DNA of 64,000 nt from Vibrio sp. MedPE-SWchi (GCA_001874155.1 MPDB01000002.1:62001-126000), one strand, 5' to 3'. Positions 9,094-17,612 are shown, counted from the stretch's first letter. The notes: generated by a model from the sequence alone, not told the origin. Made by a program: numbers and translations.

Positions 9094-10569
9094 CTATTTT
9101 TCTTTGGTTTTATCCGACTGAATTGCGTCGATGATTTCTTCATCAATAATGGCATCGTCAATGAGTACCGCGTCATGGCTACAGAATGGCTGAGTATTAA
9201 CACTGGTAAAAGATGACTCTTCATCGACCTCTGGTTCATGACCTTGCATCATGCTAGCTATGTGCTTTCTCAACATGACAATAGCAATAATACCAAACAC
9301 TATGGTGCCAACAGCCTGGCCGTAAAGCACACCCAAAGCGCCAAACCATAGTGCGCCAAAGTAAACGAAAGGCAGAGTACCGATTGTTGCTTTACCGAGG
9401 TTCAGTGCTGTGGAATATAGAGGTTTCCCCAAGTTGTTGAACGAAGTATTCGCCACAAAGAGCGTGCCATTAAAGACAAAACTGATGGCGACGTAGGTAC
9501 AGAAAGCGGCCACGATAATAGCGGCATCGCCCTCTAAGCTGAACATTGCAACGATCAGATCTTGAGCGAAATACAAAATGATACACACTAAAATAGTGTA
9601 CGTTGTGGTGACGATTAGCGAGTTACTTAATGTCTCTTTCACTCGATCAAAGCGTTCTGCGCCGAAGTTCTGCCCAATAATAGGACCTACCGCGCCAGAC
9701 AAGGCGAAGATGACCGCAAAACAGACAGGAATCAAACGCCCTATCACCGCATACCCTGCGACAAAGTTCTCTCCAAATTGAGCAATCGCAGCAGTCACAA
9801 TGGCGTTGCCTACCGGCGTAGCAATATTGGTAATGATGGCTGGAACGGCTATCGCCAGAATCACCTTAAGATTGCGTTTCCAATCCCCAAACGAAGGCCT
9901 AGCAACCAGATTGTGCACCTTAATCAGTGGGTAGAGAGAGAAAAACAGCACCGTAAAACGAGCAAACACGGACGCTAAAGCCGCGCCTTCAACGTTCCAT
10001 CCGAAACCAAAAATGAACAATGGGTCAAGAACCGCATTAACGATCCCGCCAGATAGGGTCGCCCACATTGAGCGTTTAGCATCACCAGCGGAGCGCAAAC
10101 CTGCCCCTGCTGCCATGGCTAATGCGATAACAGGCCCACTCGGTAAGATGATTTGAAGGTAGGCTTGCGCTTTTTCTGCAGCTAACCCTTGAGCGCCAAT
10201 TAAGGCCAATAACTCGGGAATATAGAGGTACATTAACGCGCAGACAATCGAGCTTATTATAAATGCCGTTATCATAATACTTGCGCTTAACTGCCGAGCA
10301 TTATCGCGATTCTTAGAGCCAATCGCCTTGGAAACAAGGGCGCCCATCGCGATGGACGTACCAATGGAAATAGAAGTTGAGAAAAACACCAAGCTTCCAG
10401 CGAACCCGACTGCCGCAGCCAATTCAACCTGTCCAAGCATACTGATGAACAGCATATCGAGCAGATCGACAACGAAAAGTGCCATCAACCCAACCGAACC
10501 CGCACCAGACATGACCAAAATATGTCTCATTGTAGAACCTTGAACAAATTTAGCGGTCTGATTGGGCAT
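9094..10569 (-). CDS. MATE-family multidrug/cation exporter
   Basis: This 491-residue multi-helix membrane protein has the two-fold repeated MATE architecture, with about 12 hydrophobic segments and related motifs in each half (for example SGAGSVGLMALFVVDLLDML near the N-terminus). Family members expel drugs or metabolites using Na+ or H+ gradients. The C-terminal tail of about 45 residues is acidic (EPEVDEESS, IDDAIIDEEIIDAIQ) and hydrophilic, longer than a minimal MATE core. The gene ends 10 bp before the -35 element of the metal ATPase promoter and no terminator lies between, so read-through into the ATPase gene is possible. A terminator separates it from the CBS gene upstream. Substrate unknown. 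Confidence 0.9.
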   Translation of the reverse strand: MPNQTAKFVQGSTMRHILVMSGAGSVGLMALFVVDLLDMLFISMLGQVELAAAVGFAGSLVFFSTSISIGTSIAMGALVSKAIGSKNRDNARQLSASIMITAFIISSIVCALMYLYIPELLALIGAQGLAAEKAQAYLQIILPSGPVIALAMAAGAGLRSAGDAKRSMWATLSGGIVNAVLDPLFIFGFGWNVEGAALASVFARFTVLFFSLYPLIKVHNLVARPSFGDWKRNLKVILAIAVPAIITNIATPVGNAIVTAAIAQFGENFVAGYAVIGRLIPVCFAVIFALSGAVGPIIGQNFGAERFDRVKETLSNSLIVTTTYTILVCIILYFAQDLIVAMFSLEGDAAIIVAAFCTYVAISFVFNGTLFVANTSFNNLGKPLYSTALNLGKATIGTLPFVYFGALWFGALGVLYGQAVGTIVFGIIAIVMLRKHIASMMQGHEPEVDEESSFTSVNTQPFCSHDAVLIDDAIIDEEIIDAIQSDKTKEK

Positions 10570-10591
10570 TGAATTCTCCTAGAACAAGAAA

Positions 10592-10609
10592 AGGCGCATC
10601 ATGCGCCTT
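10592..10609 (-). terminator. Terminator after the CBS-domain gene
   Basis: GGCGCAT and ATGCGCC form a tight stem. Read on the minus strand it is followed by TTTTCTTGTT. It lies between the CBS gene stop and the MATE gene start. Confidence 0.7.
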
Positions 10610-10646
10610 ACATTTTGTTACTTTTTAGCATGAGAGCGACAAACTA

Positions 10647-11063
10647 TCACACCGGATGTTTAAAGCAATCATCAATACTCTTACCAATTGCTCTTAAAAC
10701 ATCACGACGGCTGATAATGCCAACCAGCTTTTCGTTATCAACGACCGGATAGACTTTCGGCTTACCAATCTTCATTTTTTCAGCCATTTCGATGATCGTT
10801 GTATCTGGAGAGACCGAGAGCACTTCTTCGTGCATGCAGTCACTGACGAGGTGTGTGTCTTGACAGAAATAGCTCACCTTTACCAGCTTATCGAGTAAGT
10901 CTTGCTCGGATAGAAAACCGATCACTCTTTCTTGGTCGTCAATTACAGGCCCACCAAGATGCGTACACTTCATCACCTTTTGCAAGGCAATGCTCAATGA
11001 CATATCAGGTTTAAATGTCACCGCCTGAAGCGTCATATAGTCTTTTACTCTTTGTGATTCCAT
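10647..11063 (-). CDS. Two-CBS-domain protein
   Basis: This 138-residue protein consists of a tandem pair of CBS motifs (about residues 8-60 and 75-130), with the typical VIDDQERVIGFLSEQDLL and VVDNEKLVGIISRRDVLRA segments. Such Bateman modules usually bind adenine nucleotides and regulate a partner, but free-standing ones rarely have a known target. The start at 11063 has an AAGGAG-like site upstream. It is transcribed alone, with a terminator after it. No partner can be inferred from the neighbours. Confidence 0.88.
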   Translation of the reverse strand: MESQRVKDYMTLQAVTFKPDMSLSIALQKVMKCTHLGGPVIDDQERVIGFLSEQDLLDKLVKVSYFCQDTHLVSDCMHEEVLSVSPDTTIIEMAEKMKIGKPKVYPVVDNEKLVGIISRRDVLRAIGKSIDDCFKHPV

Positions 11064-11213
11064 AACTTACTCCTTAAGCTACAATTTTTGCTGCGTATAA
11101 GGTAATTGTTGTCTAATTTCTTGATTTTACTAAATGGATTTAGCCGATTTTAGCAATAGTTTTAGCCTATCGACGTGCTAACCCCCGTGGAGCCTGAGTT
11201 TTGAAGAAAAGCC

Positions 11214-11429
11214 TCAATGACTATTTTTCTTTTCTTGTGCGATATCTCTCATTGTAATTACGCTACTAATCACCGAAACGCAAAAGGGAACACAGTAGGT
11301 TAACACCGCTTTTGTCCATTCAATCGACGCCCCATACACCAACGCATCATATTGATTGATGATATTGAGTAACGTTCCTACGATGAGCGCAATGACCGTC
11401 GATCGCTTGATTACCTTTCTATTCACCAC
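11214..11429 (-). CDS. nrtS: Small membrane nitrate/nitrite transporter of the NrtS type
   Basis: This 71-residue protein has two membrane helices (about residues 9-28 and 38-60) and a basic N-terminus (NRKVIKRS). Its TVIALIVGTLLNIINQYDAL and VPFCVSVISS patterns match the small NrtS family, which imports nitrate and nitrite. An AAGGAGG site lies about 6 nt before the start. Its position beside the Moco biosynthesis operon fits nitrate metabolism, because nitrate reductases need Moco. The family name is recalled, not searched. Confidence 0.75.
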   Translation of the reverse strand: MVNRKVIKRSTVIALIVGTLLNIINQYDALVYGASIEWTKAVLTYCVPFCVSVISSVITMRDIAQEKKNSH

Positions 11430-11495
11430 GCTTTAACCTCCTTTTTATCTTCACTTAGTATGGCAAACAATCCCACCTACTAGCGGCTCGCGATC

Positions 11496-11519
11496 AAAAA
11501 AGGTTAACCGAAGTTAACC
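11496..11519 (-). terminator. Terminator of the moa operon
   Basis: GGTTAAC at 11502-11508 pairs with GTTAACC at 11513-11519 around a CGAA loop. On the minus strand a run of six T residues follows, 26 bp past the moaE stop. Confidence 0.8.
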
Positions 11520-11544
11520 TTTAACGAAGCATGACTCGTGCCAT

Positions 11545-12003
11545 CTATTCGCTTTTCCAGCGTTCAGCCGCTTTTGCATCGGAGTCTCGAGACTCCACCC
11601 AACGAGTTGTTTCGGTCGTTCGCTCTTTTTTCCAAAATGGTGCTTTGGTTTTCAGATAATCCATAATGAATTCGCACGCTTCAAATGCAGCACCTCGATG
11701 AGCACTTGAAACACCAACAAAAACAATCTGATCGCCGATATCGAGATCACCAATTCGATGTATCACACGCAACTTTAATAAAGGCCAACGGCTTTCTGCT
11801 TGATCACAGATATCCAATAAGGCCTTTTCTGTCATTCCAGGATAATGCTCAAGAGACAACCCTGTCACATTATCGCCTAAGTTCATGTCTCGAACCTTAC
11901 CGATAAAGGTTACAACGGCACCCGATTGGCTTCCTTCGGCAAGAAACTCGTACTCATCCGATACTGAAAAGTCTGCGGCTTGCACACTGACACGGTTATC
12001 CAT
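11545..12003 (-). CDS. moaE: Molybdopterin synthase catalytic subunit
   Basis: MoaE, 152 residues, forms a heterotetramer with MoaD and transfers two sulfurs to cyclic pyranopterin monophosphate to make molybdopterin. The family core is visible as GAVVTFIGKVRD, LEHYPGMTEKAL, HRIGDLDIGDQIVFVGVSSAHR and the active-site lysine region KTKAPFWKKE. It is the last gene of moaABCDE, begins 2 bp after moaD and is followed by a terminator. Confidence 0.97.
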   Translation of the reverse strand: MDNRVSVQAADFSVSDEYEFLAEGSQSGAVVTFIGKVRDMNLGDNVTGLSLEHYPGMTEKALLDICDQAESRWPLLKLRVIHRIGDLDIGDQIVFVGVSSAHRGAAFEACEFIMDYLKTKAPFWKKERTTETTRWVESRDSDAKAAERWKSE

Positions 12004-12005
12004 CG

Positions 12006-12251
12006 CTAACCTCCGGTCACGGGAGGGAAGAACGCGACCTCATCGCCGTCAGAGAGCGATGAATCGAGTGGCACAATCGATTGATTAACCGCTGCCAGCA
12101 GTTTGCCTTCTTCCAATGCAATGTCCCACTTGCCTTTTTGACTCGCAAGGTGAGAACGCAATTGCTCGACAGTTTCGTATGTCGCGTCAACTTCTAGTTC
12201 GTCAACCCCCACAAGCTCACGGGTTTGAGCAAAAAACAGAACCTTAATCAT
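12006..12251 (-). CDS. moaD: Molybdopterin synthase sulfur-carrier subunit
   Basis: MoaD is an 81-residue ubiquitin-like protein whose C-terminal Gly-Gly (FFPPVTGG) becomes a thiocarboxylate and donates sulfur in molybdopterin synthesis. Length and C-terminus are exactly as expected. Its start overlaps the moaC stop by 4 bp, a translational coupling arrangement, and it sits 2 bp before moaE, its partner. Confidence 0.97.
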   Translation of the reverse strand: MIKVLFFAQTRELVGVDELEVDATYETVEQLRSHLASQKGKWDIALEEGKLLAAVNQSIVPLDSSLSDGDEVAFFPPVTGG

Positions 12252-12727
12252 GAATCCACCTTAAAGTGACCTGACTTACCGCCACTTTTCTCGAGTAAAC
12301 GCACTTGCTCAATCACGATGTCTTTCTGAACCGCTTTACACATATCATAGATAGTGAGCGCGGCTACGGAAGCAGCGGTTAGCGCCTCCATCTCAACACC
12401 GGTCTTGCCGGCTAGTTTACAAACCGACTCAATTCGAACTTTATTGTCACTCTCCATCGCTTCCAGTTGAACTTCAACTTTTGACAGAAGCAACGGATGG
12501 CAAAGAGGAATAAGATCCCAGGTTTTCTTTGCCGCTTGAATGCCTGCTATTCTTGCAGTCGCAAAGACATCGCCTTTATGGTGTTGGCCTGACACGATGA
12601 GGTTAAGCGTTTCTGCTGACATTGAAACAAACGCTTCAGCTCTGGCTTCACGCACCGTTTCTACCTTGGCTGATACATCAACCATGTTCGCTTCACCCGA
12701 AGCGTTAATATGGGTTAGTTCACTCAT
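12248..12727 (-). CDS. moaC: Cyclic pyranopterin monophosphate synthase
   Basis: MoaC, 159 residues, converts the MoaA product (3',8-cyclo-7,8-dihydro-GTP) to cPMP. The signature segments are present: [18 protein letters not shown] near the N-terminus, [14 protein letters not shown] in the middle, and [23 protein letters not shown] toward the end, including the active-site lysine region [10 protein letters not shown]. It lies between moaB and moaD in the operon. Confidence 0.97.
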   Translation of the reverse strand: MSELTHINASGEANMVDVSAKVETVREARAEAFVSMSAETLNLIVSGQHHKGDVFATARIAGIQAAKKTWDLIPLCHPLLLSKVEVQLEAMESDNKVRIESVCKLAGKTGVEMEALTAASVAALTIYDMCKAVQKDIVIEQVRLLEKSGGKSGHFKVDS

Positions 12728-12741
12728 TCTACTCTCCTACC

Positions 12742-13254
12742 CTATACAGATAGATGAGGCATGAAGTTACAAGGGCGATGGCTAGCATCAAGCTGTTGCT
12801 TAATGATCTTCGTCCATGCTGTTCGGCACGCGCCTGTTGAACCCGGCATCGCAAAAATCACCGTATGGTTGGCAAAACCCGCAATAGCACGTGATTGGAT
12901 GGTAGAGGTACCAATCTCTTCATAAGACACTGTACGGAAAAGCTCGCCGAAACCTTCTACTTGCTTATCAAATAAAGGGACGAGCGCTTCTGGAGTACTA
13001 TCACGTGACGTAAATCCAGTACCGCCTGTAATGACCACAGCCTGCACGGATTCATCGGCAATCCATTGAGATACAATGGCGCGAATCTTATACATATCAT
13101 CGATAACGATTTGTTTATCAACGACGTTATGACCGGCTTCTTTAGCTTGTTCCGCTAAGTAGCCACCAGATGTGTCATTGTCTTCGGTACGAGTATCTGA
13201 AACGGTAAGAACAGCTATGTTTGCTGCTTGAAATTTGCTTTCTGCGTGACCCAT
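12742..13254 (-). CDS. moaB: Molybdenum cofactor biosynthesis protein B
   Basis: MoaB (170 residues) belongs to the MogA/MoaB molybdopterin-binding fold. GGTGFTSRDSTPEAL and AMPGSTGACRTAW are its binding loops. In bacteria that also carry MogA its exact role is unsettled; an adenylyltransferase-type function has been described for some homologues. It follows moaA by about 80 bp and precedes moaC in the operon. Confidence 0.95.
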   Translation of the reverse strand: MGHAESKFQAANIAVLTVSDTRTEDNDTSGGYLAEQAKEAGHNVVDKQIVIDDMYKIRAIVSQWIADESVQAVVITGGTGFTSRDSTPEALVPLFDKQVEGFGELFRTVSYEEIGTSTIQSRAIAGFANHTVIFAMPGSTGACRTAWTKIIKQQLDASHRPCNFMPHLSV

Positions 13255-13335
13255 TTGTTCACCTAATATTTTTTGTTTTTAATCATACATCTATGTTGGC
13301 GTTGGGCGGCCTTGTATAAAAAACCAACACATCCA

Positions 13336-14325
13336 CTAGCCACCAATAGACGCTAAATGAGGAGTTATCCCTGAATTGCCATCATGTAAGAAGTGGCTTT
13401 GAGATTTATTCTGTAATTGCTCTGAGATGCGACACATCAACTCGTCTTGCTGATTATCGTCCTGTAAGAGATCGCGTAGCTCGACACCGTGGTCGCCAAA
13501 TAGGCACATGTGTAACTTGCCACGAGCAGACACACGCAGTCGATTACAACTGTCACAGAAGCTTTTCTCGTAAGGCATGATCAAACCAATCTCACCTTCG
13601 TAGTCAGAATGAACAAAGACTTGTGCAGGGCCATCGTTAGCCGCACGAACCTTGAGTATCCAACCATTCGCAATAAGTTGATTCCGAATTGCAACGCCAG
13701 AGACGTGATGCTTACTGAATAAATCATCCATCTCGCCCGTCTGCATCAGTTCGATAAAACGCAATTGAATCGGGCGATCTTTAATCCAGTTTAAAAAACT
13801 CGGCAACTCGTGAGCATTGAGGTCTTTCATCAACACGACATTCACTTTGACCTGAGAGTAACCGACCTCAAATGCACGCTCGATACCCCCCATTACTTGA
13901 GCGAATTTATTCTCTCCAGTAATTTGATGGAACATGCGAGGGTCTAAGCTATCAAGACTGACATTAATGTGGGTCAAGCCCGCTTGCTTCCAATCAGCAA
14001 CATGCTTTTCCATGCGGTAGCCGTTGGTCGTCGTTGCCACTTTGTCGATGCCTTGCGTGGAAGAAACAGTATCAATTATATCGAGGAAGTCTTTGCGTAG
14101 GCTTGGCTCACCACCTGTAATACGCACTTTAGACGTACCACAATCAGCAAAGGCCGACACGACACGCTTCACTTCAGGGACCGTTAAAAAAGACGAGTTC
14201 TTTTGCCCCGAAGGTTTATAACCATCAGGTAAGCAATAAGTACATTTGAAGTTACAGACATCTGTAACGGAAAGCCGCAAGTAATAAAACTTACGGTGAA
14301 ATTTATCTTCGAATTGTTGCGCCAT
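13336..14325 (-). CDS. moaA: GTP 3',8-cyclase (radical SAM)
   Basis: MoaA, 329 residues, starts molybdenum cofactor synthesis by converting GTP to 3',8-cyclo-GTP. The radical-SAM cluster ligands appear in VCNFKCTYC (about residues 20-28), the second iron-sulfur cluster in [18 protein letters not shown] (about 257-274), and the essential C-terminal Gly-Gly in ASIGG. The ATG at 14325 is chosen because the resulting [19 protein letters not shown] matches the known family start and length. It sits 8 nt after GGAAAGG. A TTG five codons upstream is in frame but lies inside the riboswitch 3' end. First gene of the operon. Confidence 0.97.
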   Translation of the reverse strand: MAQQFEDKFHRKFYYLRLSVTDVCNFKCTYCLPDGYKPSGQKNSSFLTVPEVKRVVSAFADCGTSKVRITGGEPSLRKDFLDIIDTVSSTQGIDKVATTTNGYRMEKHVADWKQAGLTHINVSLDSLDPRMFHQITGENKFAQVMGGIERAFEVGYSQVKVNVVLMKDLNAHELPSFLNWIKDRPIQLRFIELMQTGEMDDLFSKHHVSGVAIRNQLIANGWILKVRAANDGPAQVFVHSDYEGEIGLIMPYEKSFCDSCNRLRVSARGKLHMCLFGDHGVELRDLLQDDNQQDELMCRISEQLQNKSQSHFLHDGNSGITPHLASIGG

Positions 14326-14334
14326 GGAACACCT

Positions 14335-14450
14335 TTCCAAATACGGGAGGCGGGATCATTTCTAATTCAGCCCTGGTGACACTTTGTCACTGGCTCATTC
14401 CGCATATCCTTACCGACGTGGTGAACTTAGCTAAATGAGCTCGGAGTTAT
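14335..14450 (-). promoter_or_regulatory. Molybdenum cofactor (Moco) riboswitch
   Basis: The moaA leader closely resembles the E. coli moaA Moco RNA. It has a 5' ACTCCGAGCTCA segment near 14446, a GTGACA-AAG-TGTCAC hairpin, the CACCAGGGC element, GAAATGA, and CGCCTCCCGTAT directly before the ribosome-binding region GGAAAGG. In E. coli this RNA shuts off moaA translation when Moco is plentiful. The closeness of the last helix to the ribosome-binding site suggests the same translational control here. Confidence 0.88.
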
Positions 14451-14498
14451 GGCAACCAGTACATGCTCATTACACTTACTGGCAGCTTTATAATAAAA

Positions 14499-14513
14499 TA
14501 CATTATTAATGTA
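14499..14513. promoter_or_regulatory. 15-bp perfect palindrome between moaA and yvcK
   Basis: TACATTATTAATGTA is a perfect inverted repeat around one central T. It lies upstream of the riboswitch, where the divergent promoters of moaA and the YvcK-like gene must be. It could be an operator, but I cannot name the regulator. A second short inverted repeat (CTCAAAA / TTTTGAG, 14554-14574) lies nearer the plus-strand gene. Nothing else is evident in this 364-bp gap. Confidence 0.4.
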
Positions 14514-14689
14514 GGGGGATTCTACCCTCGCGGTCAAAAAAATATGTTCATATCTCAAAATACCTACTTTTGAGTATTTTAAGCGGTCGATTTGCACTAA
14601 ATTAATAGAATGAAGGCCAAGATAGCTGGCTCACAGTACAATAATGGCAATAACGAAAATTATAACGCCTCGACAATAAGAAGAATTTC

Positions 14690-15580
14690 ATGACTCTATA
14701 CTCATCTAAGAAAGTGGTTGCCATCGGTGGCGGTCACGGTTTAGGTCGTATGCTTGCTGCTCTCAAAGATTTCGGCTCTAACGCCACAGGCATCGTGACT
14801 ACAACAGACAATGGCGGTTCAACAGGCCGCATACGGCATTGCCAAGGCGGCATTGCCTGGGGTGATACCAGGAACTGCATCAATCAGCTCATCACCGACC
14901 CTTCAATCAGCTCCATGATGTTCGAATATCGATTTAAAGGAGCAGGCGAATTAGATGGCCATAATTTGGGTAACCTGATGCTGACTGCATTGGACAACCT
15001 TTCGGTCCGTCCCTTTGAAGCCATTCAACTGATTCGCAATATGCTCAAGGTAGATGTCAACATCATTCCAATGTCTGAGCACCCGTCAGATCTGACCGCG
15101 CTTTCGGTTGAAGGGAAGTGGGTAACGGGTGAGACCAACGTTGATGAGATGCCCGACGATTTAATGCGACTCGACCTCTCCCCCGAAGTACCTGCAACCA
15201 AAGAAGGGGTCACTGCCATTGAAGAAGCAGATTGTATCGTGTTGGGACCAGGTAGCTTTCTAACCAGTATCATGCCACCCCTTTTGCTACCAGAAGTCGG
15301 AAAAGCCATCGCATCCAATACGAACGCAAAATTGGTCTTTGTTGAAAACCTTTCTCCTGAATTTGGACCTGCAGGTAGAATGACACTAAAGCAGAAACTT
15401 GAATGGTGTCAAAGAGCTTGCCAGGGTAGAAAAATAGATGTCGTATTGGGCGATACTCCACACCCAGAGATCGCCGACGATTGGAATTGTTTAACCACGG
15501 AGTTGGCGTCACCCAATCGAGATTGGCGACATGATAGAAATAAGCTACAACTGGCGATTGAAGGCTTGATTACAGTTTAA
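14690..15580 (+). CDS. YvcK/CofD-like protein (gluconeogenesis factor family)
   Basis: This 296-residue protein has the CofD/YvcK fold. It shows an N-terminal nucleotide-binding glycine motif VVAIGGGHGLGRML (about 9-22), the conserved TTTDNGGSTGRIR loop (about 37-49), GHNLGNLML (about 89-97) and DCIVLGPGSFLTSI (about 181-194). YvcK of Bacillus binds UDP-sugars and is needed for growth on gluconeogenic carbon and for cell shape. The Gram-negative role is less clear. It is transcribed away from moaA and converges on luxU, with only 45 bp between the stops. Confidence 0.88.
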   Translation: MTLYSSKKVVAIGGGHGLGRMLAALKDFGSNATGIVTTTDNGGSTGRIRHCQGGIAWGDTRNCINQLITDPSISSMMFEYRFKGAGELDGHNLGNLMLTALDNLSVRPFEAIQLIRNMLKVDVNIIPMSEHPSDLTALSVEGKWVTGETNVDEMPDDLMRLDLSPEVPATKEGVTAIEEADCIVLGPGSFLTSIMPPLLLPEVGKAIASNTNAKLVFVENLSPEFGPAGRMTLKQKLEWCQRACQGRKIDVVLGDTPHPEIADDWNCLTTELASPNRDWRHDRNKLQLAIEGLITV

Positions 15581-15625
15581 TTACGAACCGAAAAGCAGAC
15601 AATCTCGTCATAAATATGCGGTGTA

Positions 15626-15967
15626 CTATTGAGCGACTAAGGCTTGATAGGCATCGCGCGTTACCTCGAGCATGCCAACCATCTGAGCTGAGTCATCAAC
15701 AGGATTCAACACTTGCCCAGCCTTGATGCGATTATCCATATCAATAGAAAGTTGACACAGCTTATCTGCGCCAAAACTCGCCGCACTGCTTTTGAGCGCA
15801 TGGCTGATCTCTCTCAGGTAATCGGCTTTATCTTGGGTCTCATCGCTCTGTATCGTATTGATGTACAGATTCAGTTCACCCAGAAATATATCCAACAAAA
15901 TAGGGACATTCTCTGTTCCTATTTCGTTAGAAAGCCGTTCTATCTTTTGCTCATTCAAGATTTCCAT
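15626..15967 (-). CDS. luxU: Quorum-sensing phosphorelay protein LuxU
   Basis: LuxU (113 residues) is a single Hpt domain that carries phosphate between the hybrid quorum-sensing kinases (LuxN, LuxQ, CqsS types) and LuxO. The phospho-accepting histidine is His56 in EISHALKSSAASFGADKL. Helices before and after it match the four-helix Hpt bundle. The gene begins 2 bp after the luxO stop, so the pair is one operon. Confidence 0.95.
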   Translation of the reverse strand: MEILNEQKIERLSNEIGTENVPILLDIFLGELNLYINTIQSDETQDKADYLREISHALKSSAASFGADKLCQLSIDMDNRIKAGQVLNPVDDSAQMVGMLEVTRDAYQALVAQ

Positions 15968-15969
15968 TG

Positions 15970-17358
15970 CTATTTTTCAGCGTTCCATACTTGTAATTTT
16001 CTATAAATAGTCGACGGACTCACATCCAGGTAGCCCGCAGCCTTAGGAATATTCCCTTCACACGCTTCTATCGCTTGCTCAATGGCGGTTTTCTCAGTCA
16101 CCCATAATGGGAAGATATCGTGGACCGATAATGTGTCCTTCACGTTCGCCTGAACACGGATTTGGTTATCCATCGGCAGATTAAGTGGAGGAGGCAACAT
16201 ATTCAGCGTAATCTCTTTACCGTTATTTAGCACCACCACATTACGCAAGACATTTTGTAGTTGTCTAACATTGCCCGGCCATTCAAAGCGATTAAAACGC
16301 TCTACCACCTCTGGCGATAAACGCACGAAGCCTTTCCCTTCTTCATTGGACATAAACCCTAATAAAGAATAGGCGATCTCTATGACATCTTCACCACGCT
16401 CTCGTAATGGTGGTAAATGAAGAGGAATAACATATAAACGATAATAGAGATCTTCTCTAAAGCGTCCTTCTTGAACCTCTTTCCATGGGTCTCTGTTCGT
16501 TGCGCAGACAAACCGCACATCAACACTCTTCATCTTAGAAGAGCCGACCTTCTGGAACGTCCCGGTTTGAATAAATCGCAATAACTTTGTCTGTAGATCG
16601 AGATCCATTTCGCACAGTTCATCGAGGAACAGGGTTCCCCCGTCGGCAAGTTCTGCAGCACCTTGTCGGTCCGTTGCCGCCCCAGTAAAGGCACCTTTAA
16701 CATGGCCAAACAATTCACTCTCGATAAGGTCCTTCGGAATAGCAGCACAGTTAATAGCAATGAAGGGCTTGTCACCCCGCTTGCTCGCAGCATGAATCGC
16801 TTCCGCGCAAACCTCTTTACCTGTCCCACTTTCGCCAGTAATAAAGATACTCGCTTTACTCATCGCAGCCGAGTCTATTGTTCGGTAGACCGCTTGCATA
16901 TTGTGGCTACTTCCAATAAACCCTTGGTAGTTTTGATTTCCTGGATAGCTATCTTTGTCTCTCAGTTTACTCGCTTTACGAATACCGTTGTTTACCGTGA
17001 CACGCAGTCGGTCCGCTTCGCAGGGCTTAATCAGAAAGTCCTGGGCACCAAGGCGCATCGCTTCAACGGCAGTATCAATCGATCCATGAGCCGTCATAAA
17101 GATCACGGGAACATCAGGGTGAGAGCTTTTGACACTTTCTAGTACATCCATTCCCGTCATATCGGGCAATCGTAAATCCAACAAAACCAAATCAGGGGTA
17201 CGATGTTTGACACTTTCAATCGCATCTCGACCTGAGCCTACGATATGGATATCAAGACCTAGCGGAGTGAGGTAAGATCGATACAAAGCCGCCACTGAGG
17301 CAGTATCTTCTACCATCAGTAGATATTTAGATTTATGTACATCAGATAATTGCTGCAT
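15970..17358 (-). CDS. luxO: Sigma-54-dependent quorum-sensing response regulator LuxO
   Basis: LuxO (462 residues) is an NtrC-type activator. At low cell density, phospho-LuxO drives transcription of the Qrr sRNAs. The receiver domain (about 10-125) has its phospho-acceptor at Asp61 in [13 protein letters not shown]. The central AAA+ domain has Walker A GESGTGKE, the sigma-54 contact loop GAFTGA and Walker [11 protein letters not shown] Fis-type helix-turn-helix lies at the end ([20 protein letters not shown]). With a start at internal Met15 the aspartate becomes residue 47, the number used for V. harveyi LuxO. It is divergent from qrr1 and co-transcribed with luxU. Confidence 0.97.
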   Translation of the reverse strand: MQQLSDVHKSKYLLMVEDTASVAALYRSYLTPLGLDIHIVGSGRDAIESVKHRTPDLVLLDLRLPDMTGMDVLESVKSSHPDVPVIFMTAHGSIDTAVEAMRLGAQDFLIKPCEADRLRVTVNNGIRKASKLRDKDSYPGNQNYQGFIGSSHNMQAVYRTIDSAAMSKASIFITGESGTGKEVCAEAIHAASKRGDKPFIAINCAAIPKDLIESELFGHVKGAFTGAATDRQGAAELADGGTLFLDELCEMDLDLQTKLLRFIQTGTFQKVGSSKMKSVDVRFVCATNRDPWKEVQEGRFREDLYYRLYVIPLHLPPLRERGEDVIEIAYSLLGFMSNEEGKGFVRLSPEVVERFNRFEWPGNVRQLQNVLRNVVVLNNGKEITLNMLPPPLNLPMDNQIRVQANVKDTLSVHDIFPLWVTEKTAIEQAIEACEGNIPKAAGYLDVSPSTIYRKLQVWNAEK

Positions 17359-17406
17359 AACCTAGCCATTAGTTATTTGCATTTTTATAGATAATTGCAT
17401 TGCGAG

Positions 17407-17419
17407 TTGCATTATGCAA
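17407..17419. promoter_or_regulatory. LuxO operator between luxO and qrr1
   Basis: TTGCATTATGCAA is a perfect match to the known LuxO site form TTGCA-W3-TGCAA. It lies about 75 bp upstream of the qrr1 -24 element, a usual enhancer distance for sigma-54 activators. It is also about 50 bp upstream of the luxO start codon, so it may allow autorepression. Degenerate TTGCAT half-sites lie just to the left. Confidence 0.8.
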
Positions 17420-17480
17420 ACGGACAGCAGAAATATACCCCTAAAGAGGTAAAATTAGAACAAAAATAGATGATTTTTAC

Positions 17481-17496
17481 TGGCTTAAAAGATGCA
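17481..17496 (+). promoter_or_regulatory. Sigma-54 (-24/-12) promoter of qrr1
   Basis: TGGC at 17481 and TGCA at 17493 place the invariant GG and GC dinucleotides 10 bp apart, the required spacing for RpoN. The GC at 17494-17495 predicts a transcript start near 17507, exactly where the Qrr1 sequence begins. Confidence 0.85.
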
Positions 17497-17506
17497 TCGG
17501 TTATTA

Positions 17507-17603
17507 CGACCTTAAACGGTCACCTAGCCAACTGACGTTTTTAGTGGATTATCTATCCACAAAGTACAGCCAATAGATTTATGTCTCTATTGGCTGCTTT
17601 TTT
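17507..17603 (+). ncRNA. qrr1: Quorum regulatory small RNA Qrr1
   Basis: An RNA of about 97 nt with the Qrr layout. A short 5' hairpin (GACC-TTAAAC-GGTC) is followed by the conserved CACCTAGCCAACTGACG core, a variable middle, and a Rho-independent terminator with a perfect 10-bp stem AGCCAATAGA / TCTATTGGCT. The shortened first stem is the trait that sets Qrr1 apart from Qrr2-5. Qrr RNAs act with Hfq to repress luxR/hapR-type mRNAs and to alter luxO and other targets. The core reads GACGTTTTTAGTG where I recall GACGTTGTTAGTG as near universal. It lies between luxO and uvrB, the usual place of qrr1. Confidence 0.93.
17568..17603 (+). terminator. Terminator of qrr1
   Basis: A perfect 10-bp stem (17568-17577 with 17586-17595) is followed by GC and six T residues. 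It ends 10 bp before the stop of the convergent uvrB gene. Confidence 0.92.
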
Positions 17604-17612
17604 GTTTTCTCT

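Noticed and set aside
10569..11063. CBS protein as an operon partner of the MATE exporter
   Set aside because: A stem-loop terminator at 10592-10609 separates them, so a functional link is not supported by the sequence.
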